The notes under the pieces: generated by a model | The model's input: only the letters and a program-made list of their open reading frames with translations | Databases searched by the model: none | What the model was told of the DNA's origin: nothing | Origin: Eumeta japonica | Lineage: Eukaryota > Arthropoda > Insecta > Lepidoptera > Psychidae | Reading direction: 5' to 3' | DNA: 64,000 bases | Assembly: GCA_005406025.1 (NCBI GenBank) | Contig: BGZK01001419.1 | Location: forward strand, 1-64,000 | Program-made: the position numbers and the translations under genes | Shown here: positions 47,571-58,789 of the stretch, one piece after another | Layout: every line of letters begins with the position of its first letter | Position numbering within the stretch: position 1 is the first letter of the stretch

Positions 47571-48601
47571 TTTATTTTTAACATATTCGCCATGATGATC
47601 GATGCATTTTCGCATATGCTGAAAGCAATTTTTATAGCACTTTTTCCATTCTGATTGAGGTATCTTTGCATGCATTTTGAACGCGTCAACGGCTTCTTCG
47701 AGGCTCGCAAAACGTGGACCATGTGATTTATTCTTCACGCTTGGGAATAAATAGAAATCGTTGGGTGCCGAATCGGAGCTGCACGGCGGATGACCCGTCA
47801 ATTCGATCTTTTAACCTTCTAAAAACCGAATTGTTTCGGCCGACGTGTGACAGCTAGCATTGTCATGGTGAAGAATGATTCTACGTTGTCGATTCTTCTT
47901 TCTTATTTCTTCAAAGACTTTTGGCAAACATATGGTCTAGTACCATTCCAAATTAACTGCATTACGATTCTATAGTGACTTTGTAACCACACGTTCATTT
48001 ATGCCAAAAAATACAGGCAACCATTTGCTTCAAAGTGCTTCTGACACGAATCAATTTTGTTGGGTTCGGCTCAACTTGGACTGTTGTTTAGTTTTAGTTG
48101 TTGTTTAGTCATAGCCATAAATCTTAGATTCGTCTCTTGTGTGGATATTATAAACAGCTTTTGATACACCATGATTGTACATTTTTGTCATTTTTTTGCA
48201 CCAATCGACATCAGGCTATTTTTCATCAATGCTCAAATTGTGCGAAATTCAACGGGAAATATTTTTTTACAGCCAAATTTTCTTTTAATATCTTATGTAT
48301 GATCGTCATACTTATGCCCAGGGACGCGTTTATCTCGCGAAATGTAACATAACAATCTTACATCATTAGTTCCCGCACAGCATCGATATTTTGTGGTACA
48401 ACAACCGATTTGGGCGACGGTCTTTAAATTCGTCCGTGAGCACGGACCACCCGTGATTAAACTCGGTGATACACAGTAGTTTTTGATGGTGCTTTATCTC
48501 CATAAGTCGTAATGAGTTCATCGATGTATTGTTTTTGACTTAGCCCACTCCAAAAATCGTAATAAATCTTCGCACGAAAATTTTCACTAGTTAAATCCAT
48601 G
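47571..48601 (-). pseudogene. Degenerate mariner transposase, near full length
   Basis: On the minus strand it starts ATG at 48601 (MDLTSENFRAKIYYDFWSG, an SQKQYIDEL helix, and TTVYHR) and ends HHGEYVKNK near 47571. HDNASCHTSAE carries the second catalytic Asp (about 47865). SSDSAPNDFYLFPSVKNK follows, with the third Asp 34 positions on, counting one in-frame stop: DD34D spacing. The tail reads FASLEEAVDAFKMHAKIPQ. Several stops and frameshifts lie between. It is an irritans-like subfamily by feel, distinct from the other three copies. Confidence 0.85.
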
Positions 48602-50340
48602 GTGATATAGACATGTAATTTTGAAAATTACGCCACAGTGGTAAAATAATTGACAATTACATGAAACAAACTGTATTTTACAGCCAACGAGTTCCATTTT
48701 TATAATTCGTAATTACTTTTTAAATATTGTTCTGTATGTGGCCAGTTCCCGATACATAAATAACAGCCTTTGTATGTAGACTGTAAATAATTTCACGGTA
48801 ACTGCCAGTTATAAATATATTTAGAATTTTGTAAGCTTTACGTACGTGTTGATATTTCTCAATTAACAGATGAGGGAAATAAGTTCGGTTTATCTACTTG
48901 TTTACACCAGGCGGCTTTAACAGTCATAAAGGTCATTGCCTTTGACATTGACAAGGTATAAAACATCATTCAAGCAAATGCTTGAAATATAGCTGAAAAA
49001 AAAATTACTGTATGTATGCCTATAATATTTGAGGATGTTCCTCAATTCCTCATAGATCTCATGATCAGAAATGAGCTTAAAAAATATGGGGTAAATCAGG
49101 AAGTATAACCTTTCAAACGAATACATAATTTTCCTAATTGGTCAATAAATGACGGAATAATCGCGTAACAAAATATAAAAACGTATAGTCGAATCGAAAA
49201 CATCCTCTTTTTTTTGAAGTCGGTTAAAAGGCAAATATCTTCAATTGCTATGCATACCCTCTGTTAAAAGTTCACTAAAAGGTCAAGTAAACAGGCAATA
49301 AAACAGAATCAAAAAAGTAAGACCTATTAAAATAGTACATACCAAATGAAAACAATACTTATTTTTTGCGAATTTATAATAAAAAAAATATTGTGAAAGA
49401 AATATTTATAGTTCTTATTAGTAGATTTCATAAAAATCTAACTATTGTATTTGTCCTCATAACGTAACTTTTGAAAAATATTGCTAGTTTCCGACTTAAC
49501 TCATCGAGCTGAGTCAGAAAATACATATGGTTCAAAAGTTTATAATATACAATATAACGTGGGGCTTGTCAGCACGATAGCGTCTACAATTTTTTAAAGT
49601 CTCTCTATAATGAAACTCGACATACATGTTTTATGGACGATTACAAAGATCGAAATCATATTTAAGTCATATCGGTCAACTAGTTTAGAAATTAAAACAT
49701 TTTAAAATTGAAAATCCGGAAATTACACATCACAAATAAATTACATATGAAAATAAAATGAAATCTACTTCCATTTCGGCTGCCGAATGGCCTTTTTGTT
49801 AAATAGTGCTTGAATAATTTACGGTCCGTGCACTTATGAAACATTATTTGACTGTACTTATTTTATATTGTTAGTAGTAAAATTCCGTATTCGAAATGAC
49901 ATTACCTCTTTATGTTTCTCGTCAAATATATTATAATGATTGTAAAGACGTTCTGTTTAAAGAGATAGCTATGTAGTTTATCAAACCAAAAACTGACTGG
50001 CATTTCGAAGAATATCACACACAGAATAATAAAAATATGGGTCATATCGATTTAGTTTTGTGTAACGTGTTTTACATATAACCTTTCTTTTAAATGGGTT
50101 AAGTCGGTGTGTACATCTATATAGTGTCAAATCGGTATTGTCAAAGTGCGCACTTCATTACAGCTGTCCGGTGACTTAATGAAGGCGGCGTCCTGTCGGA
50201 CGGTCACCACTTTAACCGCGATCAATGTAAAGCGAAGTCGGTGGATCTTGGTCCGATCAAATTTTTCGTCATTTAATATATTTTTTTAGCTTTTAGTCGA
50301 TTTCACTTTTGTTTATTGAATTTATCAATTAAATTTCAAT
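48602..50340. other. Intergenic stretch upstream of the second elongase
   Basis: AT-rich, with no recognised gene. A GC-richer patch around 50150-50225 (GAAGGCGGCGTCCTGTCGGACGG) could belong to the promoter of the gene starting at 50378. Confidence 0.45.
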
Positions 50341-50345
50341 CAGTG
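50338..50345 (+). promoter_or_regulatory. Candidate initiator (TCAGTG) of the second elongase
   Basis: AATCAGTGATT matches the arthropod TCAGT initiator and lies about 40 nt before the ATG at 50378, giving a short leader. No TATA box at -30 is convincing. Confidence 0.3.
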
Positions 50346-50377
50346 ATTACTACGATATTTGTTTCTGGATTCGAACG

Positions 50378-50438
50378 ATGGCGGCGTTGTTAAGATCCGC
50401 ATTCTACGGGTATAATTATCTGTTCGATGAGCTCGTCG
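50378..50438 (+). CDS. Putative first coding exon of a second ELOVL elongase (partial)
   Basis: The ATG lies in a good context (A at -3, G at +4). The exon encodes MAALLRSAFYGYNYLFDELV and ends one base into the next codon at a strong GTAAGT donor (50439). It matches the short N-terminal exon of insect ELOVL genes, with the GYNYLFDEL phrase and the same phase-1 junction as exon 1 of the gene at 9754, which continues into the DPRT motif. No matching exon 2 is visible before 64000. This is not surprising if intron 1 is as long as in the first gene. Alternative: an unrelated short open frame with a chance donor. Confidence 0.7.
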
Positions 50439-51689
50439 GTAAGTGACATTAAACCCACAAATAATTGTTGAGTTTGCACCTAATAAATCGAAATTTGGAT
50501 TTAAGTACGAATATTACTTTCATAACGGACAGAAGGAATGAATCTAAGGAAGAAATAGTAAGTGAAACAAGTAGAAGTAAAAAAAAGTGTTATTTTAAAA
50601 CTTAGATTCTTTATAAAACGGATTTACATCTATTCAAAATTAGGGACGTAAAAAAAAGAAATGTTACCAAAGATTATTTGGATGATAATTTTACATTAGC
50701 TACTTGGATAATTAACAACTACATAATTTATCCAAAACAAAAAGAAAACCGCTAGAAAAAGGATTCCATTACATTTTAATATTAATACGAATGTGATATA
50801 TTAATTACTCTCAATAATTGACATTTACAACGTATGATGAACATTCTTGCCTGATTTCAAATATATAGAACTAAAGTTCAAAACGAGGTGTCTCTTTTAC
50901 GTAACCGCAATCCCGCCTTAAGCGGGAGTATAGAGACGAGTATAAACGCAATACATTTTATGAGTTTAGTGCAAAGCCATTGCTAGAACCATCTATATGC
51001 AAATTCTAAATATAATTAACCTTTAATTCTAACTTCCTAACTTGTTAGCCCCTCCCGCCTCGCTGACGACCGCTCAACGGATGCGGTTAGTTAGTGGCGT
51101 ACGGTGGTGCTTGGGGTCGCTGCGACCCCGTAGACCAATAGTGTAGTTCAAATTTAGATTAGTTAGCTAATTAGCAATGAATTACAAACAACATAGCGTA
51201 AAAAGTGCAAAATTTGTTGAACAAATAGCGACAGAAAGATGACTATAACATGTCATAAAAGTATCCAATTTATCTATGGTAACCACTCATCGAAAATTGG
51301 TAACGAAAATTTATACTTACTAAAATAATATTTTTTTCATTGTTTGCTAAATATTGTTACGGACAGCCGCGCCCTTACCTGATAAATTAGTTATAAGCCA
51401 AAATTTGTATGGAAATAAATGATTTTTCTTCATAATAACTTAAGGATTCTTTTTGTGTTTTATATTTATTGTTTATTGTTTGTATTTATTTGCACTAGAA
51501 AAATTTATTCTATCACCTGGATATTCAGGGTAAGGACTATACGTAGGAATTATTTACAACAAAAATTTTAGTGTCTATTTTGAAATGGTATTGTGTTTGT
51601 ATGACTTATTGTGCTATGGTATTGTATTACACAAAAGTATAATAATTGTAATGCACTTAGGAATTGCATACTAAATTATTCCTTGACGA

Positions 51690-53290
51690 GGGGTCCAATT
51701 AGAGGCCGGGATTCGGGGTGTTCTTTAAGGTACCGCCGTAAATCGGGGTACAAAGTGCATGTGATCCTCTTGCCCAAGACACCGCCTAAGAGGAACTCCA
51801 GAGGCTATACGGAGTAACTACTCTACTTAACATACCAAGCATCACCATTAAGGCATGGCGTGGGCATGCAGGGCCTTCTTAATGCCACAGTTCCCACGCC
51901 TTCGAGCACTCATCAGCCAACTACCACCGCCCCCAGCGATTCGTCCGCTGTGGAAAGGGTCACTTCGCGGCGGACTGCTCTTAACCACGCGACCAAGGAT
52001 CGACATTTGTAATTTGTCAGAGTTTCCACCCAGCCAACGATTATATATGTCAGATATTTCGAAAAGAGGCCAACGAGGAAATATAATTCTTCTCCCCTTC
52101 CGACAACCCAAGAACCTCCCACGGGACACCAGCAGAGTCATCAATGTGGGATCAAGGAACGGGTAGTTTGGCCAACGCGATCTATGTTGCAGCGGTATCC
52201 ACGATAACACCGACTGCCCCACTAGGAGCAACTGCACAACCGGACTTATCAATAGCCGAGCCAGAGCCTCCTCGCAATGTGGAAGAACTGCCGTTGCAAC
52301 TAGATATCACACCAACCTACAGCACAGATCCCTCCCAGCATCCCATTGCGCCGATCGATCTACGTTGAATATGACAGTGGAATCTGTCGTAAAGAGCAGA
52401 CAGAGGAGAAAACAAACAAAACGGAAAAGGATGCGCTCCTCACTTCTCTCTTCTCCGGAGCAATTCACCGACCCATCGGCGACCTTGTCCATCCAGGCTT
52501 CCTCAAAACCATCAACAATATCTCGAACACTGCGACCAGAGCGTTTATCAATCCAAAGGCACCGGTCCTCTACAATATTACAGTTAACCTATAATGCCGT
52601 CAGCGGATCCACTGACCCGCCCGCAGGCCTCGATACCGGCCGCCTTGGTTTCTCGGTCGCTGTAACCATACATGTGGCTGAAGCGCAGCTGGTGGAGATC
52701 TTACGGGCTATCCTGTTGGGACAAGATAGCCTGTATCCAATCCAGGTTTGTCTGCTGGCGCTAGTTCACGTCGGCGACGCACACCATTGAGTTTACGGAT
52801 AGTCTTTTGGAATGCCGGTAGCATTTCAGATAAAACTGAAGAATCACGAATGCTCGTCCAGTCATAAGACATTCATGTTGTTTTCCTGGGCAAAAACAAA
52901 CTCCGGCCGAGCCAAGAGCTCCGTCTACCCAACTTCTTTGTGTATCGCTGCCACGAGGTCTCACTTAGGGGAATCGCATACCGACGTACTGCGATCTTGG
53001 TGCGAATGGACATCATCCACGAAGGATTGAAGCAGCCGGACTTTACCAGACTCACTGTAATACGAGTGGGCACGGCTGGGAAGAACCTGTGCCTGTTTGT
53101 AGCGTACCGTCTTTCTAACTCTCACTTCTGTTTCTCTCATAGCGAATGAGAAGATCCGAGGTGCAGACTTACGCGGCAATTCAAAAATCGCCGTAGCAAC
53201 TGGTCCATTCGCCGGATTAAAAGGTGAATCCGTTTACGAGTAAGTCGTATGCTACGGATCCCTATATCCGTCTACACGCTTCGGATAGTG
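51690..53290 (+). pseudogene. Jockey-type non-LTR retrotransposon relic (ORF1 + endonuclease)
   Basis: GC-rich compared with its flanks. ORF1 remnant: EHSSANYHRPQR, then FVRCGKGHFAADC (about 51900-51990), a retroviral-type zinc knuckle whose first Cys is changed to Phe. A Pro/Thr-rich region follows. The endonuclease part of ORF2, at about 52797-53130, is read in shifting frames: an ESLLECR-like start, VFLGKNKLRPSQELRLPN, FFVYRCHEVSLRGIAYRR, then AILVRMDIIHEGLKQPDF. The usual ETHL motif reads GKNKL, so a catalytic Glu is lost. No reverse transcriptase follows, so the element is truncated or broken up after the first part of ORF2. Confidence 0.7.
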
Positions 53291-53377
53291 AGAGGGCCAC
53301 CTGGTAATCTTAATGACATCTCACTACTGAACGCTTTCGAGCGGTATGACTTGAGGCGTGGTCACCGGCTGTCGAGT

Positions 53378-53692
53378 TTAATCTCTGAATAGCCTCACCG
53401 CGGCGATCCGCATAGACAGATAGGGTACCCCATCGTAAACACGCCTGGCGACAATCGCTTCTATCGAAGCTTTATTATGCATCATGATTCTGTGCATATT
53501 CACTGTCGAGTGGGCCACACCTACCCCTTCCGTATCTATTCTCGTACCGAGCATATCCTCGTTCCAGGGCACTCTGCTGTTAGGGACTGTTAGAAATTGA
53601 AGAATTAAAAACTTAAAGATGTTCAACAAGCGTGTTACAAGAGTGCGAAAAATAAATACAGCCGAGCTTGAAACGACAGTGCGTGCACCCAC
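53378..53692 (-). other. Unidentified 104-codon open frame
   Basis: Open on the minus strand, in a GC-rich tract between the Jockey relic and the TIR element at 53.9 kb. The C-terminal half (RVPWNEDMLGTRIDTEG, IVARRVYDGVPYLSMRIAA) has protein-like composition, but I do not recognise it. It may be a piece of another retroelement. Confidence 0.25.
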
Positions 53693-53889
53693 AAGTCGGT
53701 AGTCGGGAACTAATTTGTCAAATACGTCGTCTTCACAAATATGGGACTACGTCACAAATGAGAGTATGGGTGAAAGTTCGTGCGGGCGGGAGAGGATCGA
53801 CGAGAAAGTTGATACTTAAATGCGGAAATCAGACCGCGTTGACGCTCTGAGCACAGCCGTCGAGTCCACCCAAGGCACACAGCCTTTTA

Positions 53890-55391
53890 TAGTCTAGTGG
53901 ACAAGTTCAAAATCGTGTTCTTCATAAAGGTCCTAAAAATATGTGAGATAGCTCATTAGATTTGGAATGACGTCTAGAAAAATGTATTCGAAGGATTTTA
54001 GTACACGATAAAAATTACAAAAGTTATTAACAAATTAAGATAAAAAAAATTTTTTTTTTTTGGCATTTCGTTTTTTGGCGATTACTCAAAAACTATTAAT
54101 ACTAAAGAAATTTAAAAACGAGATTCATAAAGAGGAGAAAATTTAAAAAAATAATTTGATTCTCAAAACTCTACCTTTATTATTTATAATTTTAATTTAG
54201 TGCTGAAAATAGGGCTCCGCGCGGCCGATACAGCATGGCTGCGCTACCGCTCGACAGAGTCTATCACATAAAAATTTTTTTATAGAATCAAATATCAATA
54301 TTAAAATTTTAAAAAGTTATGGTGTCATCAGAACACTTCTAAGAATAAAGTATAATAAAATGTAATGATCACTTGAATTTGTTTATAACAAATTATCAAT
54401 TTAATAAGCAATTAAAATATTTATAAAAAAAATTTTTTTGGTTTCTCTACTGACAAATGGCAATTGTTACTTCTAAAGAAGAAATCATTTCTTTACTAAT
54501 CACTTAAACAATAAAAATAATTAAAAAATAGTTTTAAACAATTAAAAATTTTTTTCAAAAAAAAAAAATTAAACGTGTGGCACTTGGGGACTACCGCGAT
54601 AAAGCTATTGCATAGCATTTTTTATCAACTTATGCAATTATAATTATTTATTTATTTATGCAGTATTTTTTTCTTTGATATTAATTCAAGTTTTTCATCA
54701 CTTTCTTCATTAATAAATGCACTTTGTTTATTAATATTTAAAACACTTATACACAAATTTTACGCGTATAACTATTCACCAGCATCTGCTATTCACTGTT
54801 GTACATAGGTACACCTATGTATACATATATACTTACAAGTATACTAATGGAGCACATGCGGTGAGTATGGCATTATAAAGATATGATAGATATCTATACA
54901 CCTATATACTTTCTCACAAACAACTGCTTACGTATTCGTCCGATTTTGGGAGCAGGTCGTCTCGATCCGTGCGAGCTTCGTACAGTCGTGCCATATACAT
55001 ACACGTTAAGCGAACGCTCGGCCGAGCTACATGGTAGGCGGAGTGGGGGGTGTTAGGTTTTATTTTCGTTACAGAATTTCTTGATTCGGTCGTCGCGCTG
55101 AAAGCCCGCGATAAAAGCTATGCAATAGCTTAAAAATTTTTTTGACCACCATAATTTATTAATTACAACAAAATAGTAAGAAAAAAATTTTTCAATATAT
55201 TATACTAATCCAGAAATACCTTTTTTTCATTTTAATTTGTTAATAACTTTTGCAATTTTTATCGTACACTAAAATCCTTCGAATACATTTTTCTAGACGT
55301 CATTTCGAATCTAATGAGCTATTTCACATATTTTTAGGTCGTTTATCAAGAATTAACACGGTTTTGAACTTGTCGACTAGACTATCTAGCG
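53890..55391. mobile_element. DNA element with ~160-bp terminal inverted repeats, carrying a nested repeat
   Basis: The left end TAGTCTAGTGGACAAGTTCA and the complement of the right end (TAGTCTAGTCGACAAGTTCA) match. The match runs inward for about 160 bp at roughly 88-90%, including CTAAAAATATGTGA.ATAGCT, TGACGTCTAGAAAAATGTAT and TTATTAACAAATTAA. The interior is AT-rich and non-coding, and hosts the 558-bp repeat at 54575-55132. The ends carry TAG/CTA flanks but no clear target duplication. Confidence 0.8.
54575..55132 (+). mobile_element. 558-bp nested repeat, copy B
   Basis: Twin of 29843-30400: same start (GTGTGGCACTTGGGGACT), same end (GCGATAAAAGCTATGCAATAGCTTA), same length. It is inserted into A/T-rich DNA inside the TIR element. 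Both copies have an A-rich stretch before the start and after the end. Confidence 0.75.
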
Positions 55392-55445
55392 GTAAATATG
55401 CGAAACCGCAGTTCCACACGTGATGTGAATATTGTCGATTTGAAT

Positions 55446-58400
55446 AGAAATATAAATGTGATATGATAGAGAAAACGAGTTGCGTTATTAGTACTATTGG
55501 AATATGAAAAATTAGAATCTGAACGGATAGCTGCACAAGCCGCGGCAGTGTGTACAAAAGTGCTGCTTTTGTCCTTGGACACGGACGAAGTGAATGAAAT
55601 TGAGAACGCGTCCTGTTTCACTGACTTTTCCTCGGGTAGGTTATTTGTTAAACTTGATTCGGGCGGACGTAAGCGGCGGTCTCGAGCTCGTCTGTTCACT
55701 TTGGGTGAAGACCACTTTATTTCAAGCGCCTAGCAAGAGTTTTGACGACTTGACAACTAACGTCGACTGCCTAGTATTAACGACCTCCGATCTAGTATCC
55801 GATATAGTATCCGCTCTATATCGGGCAGATGCGTGTTTGGCGGCGATGGCAGAGATGCGCTGCGACATTAATCGCTTATCCCCTTTGCTTATGTTTTATA
55901 AAGCATCAGTGCTTACACGCGTTACATTTACGTATCTGTTAATAAATATTCTAAATAAGCTAAATAACAAAGCTAAATATCCTAGGTTAACAAACAACAT
56001 GCCATTGTCGGCGGAGCTTTTATACTTATATGGCAGCACACAGTTCGTCTTTTATTCATATTACTGCAATTTTCACAAATTATCCCTTAATTCTATTTTG
56101 CACAGTTACCAAGTCTACAAAATTATACAGTTCTATTTGCGTTACTAACTCATATTTATTACACGATATTTCTAAACTAAATTCGATCGATATTTCTAAA
56201 ACTAAAATCACGATGCTAGCATATCCTATTTATCCGAATCGGATACAATTGAGAAACGAACCGTTATATTGGACGAAAATAAGCCCGCGCTCAAACCTAG
56301 TCCAACGTCAACGCTACCATCGTCGTCAGGGGCGCACAACATCCGTCGTCACATAACACGCAGCGATATCTGTAAACAACGTCAATACAATGCGTGCATG
56401 TTTAAAGATTGCTCCGGTTAAGTTATATGGCCTAGAAGGATCACCGAAAGTCCACGCACTCCTCGACGAAGACTCCACAGTCACCTTAACCTACGAGCAG
56501 ATAGCAAATGAAATTGGAACGGAGAGAGGTCTCGAAACATTGCACGTTTCGAGTGTCGGTAGCAATAAAATAAAATGATGAAGGATCCCGGGTCATTCGT
56601 GTCAAAATTAAGGGACTTTTTCTCGATATATGCGTTATATGACAGCTCAGGCTATAGTAAATTTGCGCTGGGTTTTGCATGAGTGTTGCTCCAGTTTATC
56701 GCGGCCGATAAATATGATATGACACTTGCGACCGTTTGGCGTCTCCAACGATGAATTAAACGATATTGTGAAGATACATTTCGATATTAAATTCCTCGGC
56801 GTGGCTCCACGAAAGCCGAGCCACGATCCAGAAAAGAAGGCGCTCGCGTTGCTCGATGGCAACAGTATGAGACTACCCAGCCGTCATTTCGGAACATATC
56901 TGTTATGGAAGTCACGCAACAAGATGATGCCCTAAAGCTATGATAGCGCAATGCAACATCTCTGCGGCATAGAAAAAAAATTGCTGAAAGATGATCATGG
57001 TTTGAATAATGAATATTGTGTACCGATAAATAATCTGTTGAAAATGGGTACGTAAAGCCAGCGCCGATTAAATCTACACATGAACGCTAATGGTATTTGC
57101 CTCATTTTGCCGTCACGCACCTGCTGAAAAAAAAACCACCTAGTCTTTGATGCAGCCACGCGCACACACGGAAAATATTTGAACGACGCGTTATTCACGG
57201 GCCCCAATTTTACATAGTAACCTTTGGGTGTAATCGTACGATTCAAACAAAGACGCGTAGCAGTCTCGGCAGACATCAAATAAATGTTCCTGCGGGTGAA
57301 GATTAAAAACAAGAATCGGGACAGCCTGCAATTTCTGTGGTGAAATAATTGTAACGAGAATCCACAAGAGTATCGTATGACGTCATTGATTTTCGGCGGC
57401 GTCTCATCATCTTGTACAGCAATCTATATAAAAAGTCGCAATTACTCAGAATTCGAACATGAGTATTCGGAGGTGTGTAAAGTAGTTAGAAAAATTTTTG
57501 AAAAATTTCGATGCTATTGAGAAGGTCAAGGGTGTTTCGAAACAAGTATATGAGATTCACCGGAAAGCTGCCTTCTAGTTGCGTGGTCGGCCTAGTAATA
57601 AAATGGACGTATTGAATGAGATGTCCGACACATGAATCGATGACAATGAGCAACTCGAACGGGATACACATATTAAAAGGACCCAGGGTGTCATTTCTGA
57701 TGTCCAGCTGTAGACCCAGCTACAGTTGGACATCAGAAATGACATCCTGGGTTTCATCCTCGGCCCAAGGAACATGTTTACCGCAGTATTGGAAATGTCA
57801 CTCCCACCGACGAAACGACAAGCCACAAGGGCAATGATGTCCATCTTCGACCCACTAGGTCTGACCTCGCTCATCCTAATCATGGGCAAAAGTATGTTCC
57901 AAGATATATGGAGATCGAGGGTCAACTGAGACGAACAAGTGTAGGTCTATGAAAATAAAAAGTTGCTCAAATGGGTGAAATAATTAATTAAATAATCGTC
58001 GTTAAAAATACCTCGATGTATATCATCTACCCATACAGAGGGGGCGATACAAGTATTCAATGACGCAAGCGAAAGGGCGTACACAGCGGCCGTATTTGCC
58101 GTCTGAAAGCAAATGAAAACGGAACTGCAGTTTGTCTTATGACAGGAAAAGCTCGCGTCGCTCCTTTGAAAATTATATCGAACCCTCGGCTCGATCTGCA
58201 AGCGGCGCTGCTGGACGCTCGACTGACGTCATCGATCATGAACGAAATTGAATTCAACATGACCCGAAACATATTTTGGACCTATTCTCGAACGTTAGCT
58301 TGGATTCGTTCCAACCCACGATCGTTCAAAGCGTTCTTGCTACTTTCAAATATTTGGAAAATCCAAAAGTGCACGACTCATAATGTTCATTCGTTTTTTG
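55446..58400 (+). pseudogene. BEL/Pao LTR-retrotransposon relic (gag, protease, RT, RNase H pieces)
   Basis: The parts lie in canonical order but are broken. A coiled-coil gag-like start lies at about 55480-55625 (EYEKLESERIAAQAAAVC). The protease is at 56400-56575 (KLYGLEGS, HALLDEDSTVTL); its active-site D-S/T-G is altered to DED. The linker to RT is at 56730-56935 (FLGVAPRKPSHDPEK). RT lies at about 57060-57440, with LVFDAATRTHGKYLNDALFT, a motif-A ADIK..FLRVKIK and a motif-B MTSLIFGGVSS. No YxDD box was found. Connection pieces run to about 57930 (PTKRQATRAMMSIFDPLGLT). An RNase H-like part spans about 58030-58330 (FNDASERAYTAAVFAV, RLDLQAALLDARL, NPRSFKAF). There are many stops and frameshifts and no LTRs were recognised. 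It is dead. Confidence 0.85.
57681..57752. repeat. 33-bp near-perfect palindrome inside the BEL/Pao relic
   Basis: The arm at 57681-57713 (ACCCAGGGTGTCATTTCTGA...) pairs with 57720-57752 at 31 of 33 positions across a 6-nt ACCCAG loop. The coding strand of this retroelement should hold only one copy, so one arm is an inverted duplicate made after insertion. Confidence 0.9.
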
Positions 58401-58789
58401 TTAATAACTATTAAACGACACAAATCAAGTTAACCATTTTCAATACCAATCTCCGGACAATGGATCTCAAGCTATTAAAAAAAAATGGATCAAATTAGTG
58501 AATTTTTACGCTCGCTATCGTGTCCGGAACGAAAAAAGTGTTGATTGACAGGAAATTTCTTTTGACTATTTTGATAGTTTTTTTTAATTGTATTATTTTA
58601 AATCGATTTGAACCAGTGATAGAATTAATCTTCATTAAATTATCTATCAAATAGTGCACAGGTTAATAAAATTACATGAATTATTAATCGTGTTATTGAT
58701 GAAAAAAGTTACGAAATTGAGGAAAAAAAATTATTCGTTCGTAGAGCACTTCTTAATGCTTCGCATTATGAGTCGTGCAATTCAAAACG
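58401..58789. other. AT-rich stretch, nothing recognised
   Basis: It lies between the BEL/Pao relic and the next repeat. No gene was seen. Confidence 0.5.

Noticed and set aside
47342..47722. 126-codon minus-strand frame overlapping the mariner tail
   Set aside because: Its first part is an alternative frame of the mariner transposase. The remainder is AT-rich filler without motifs.
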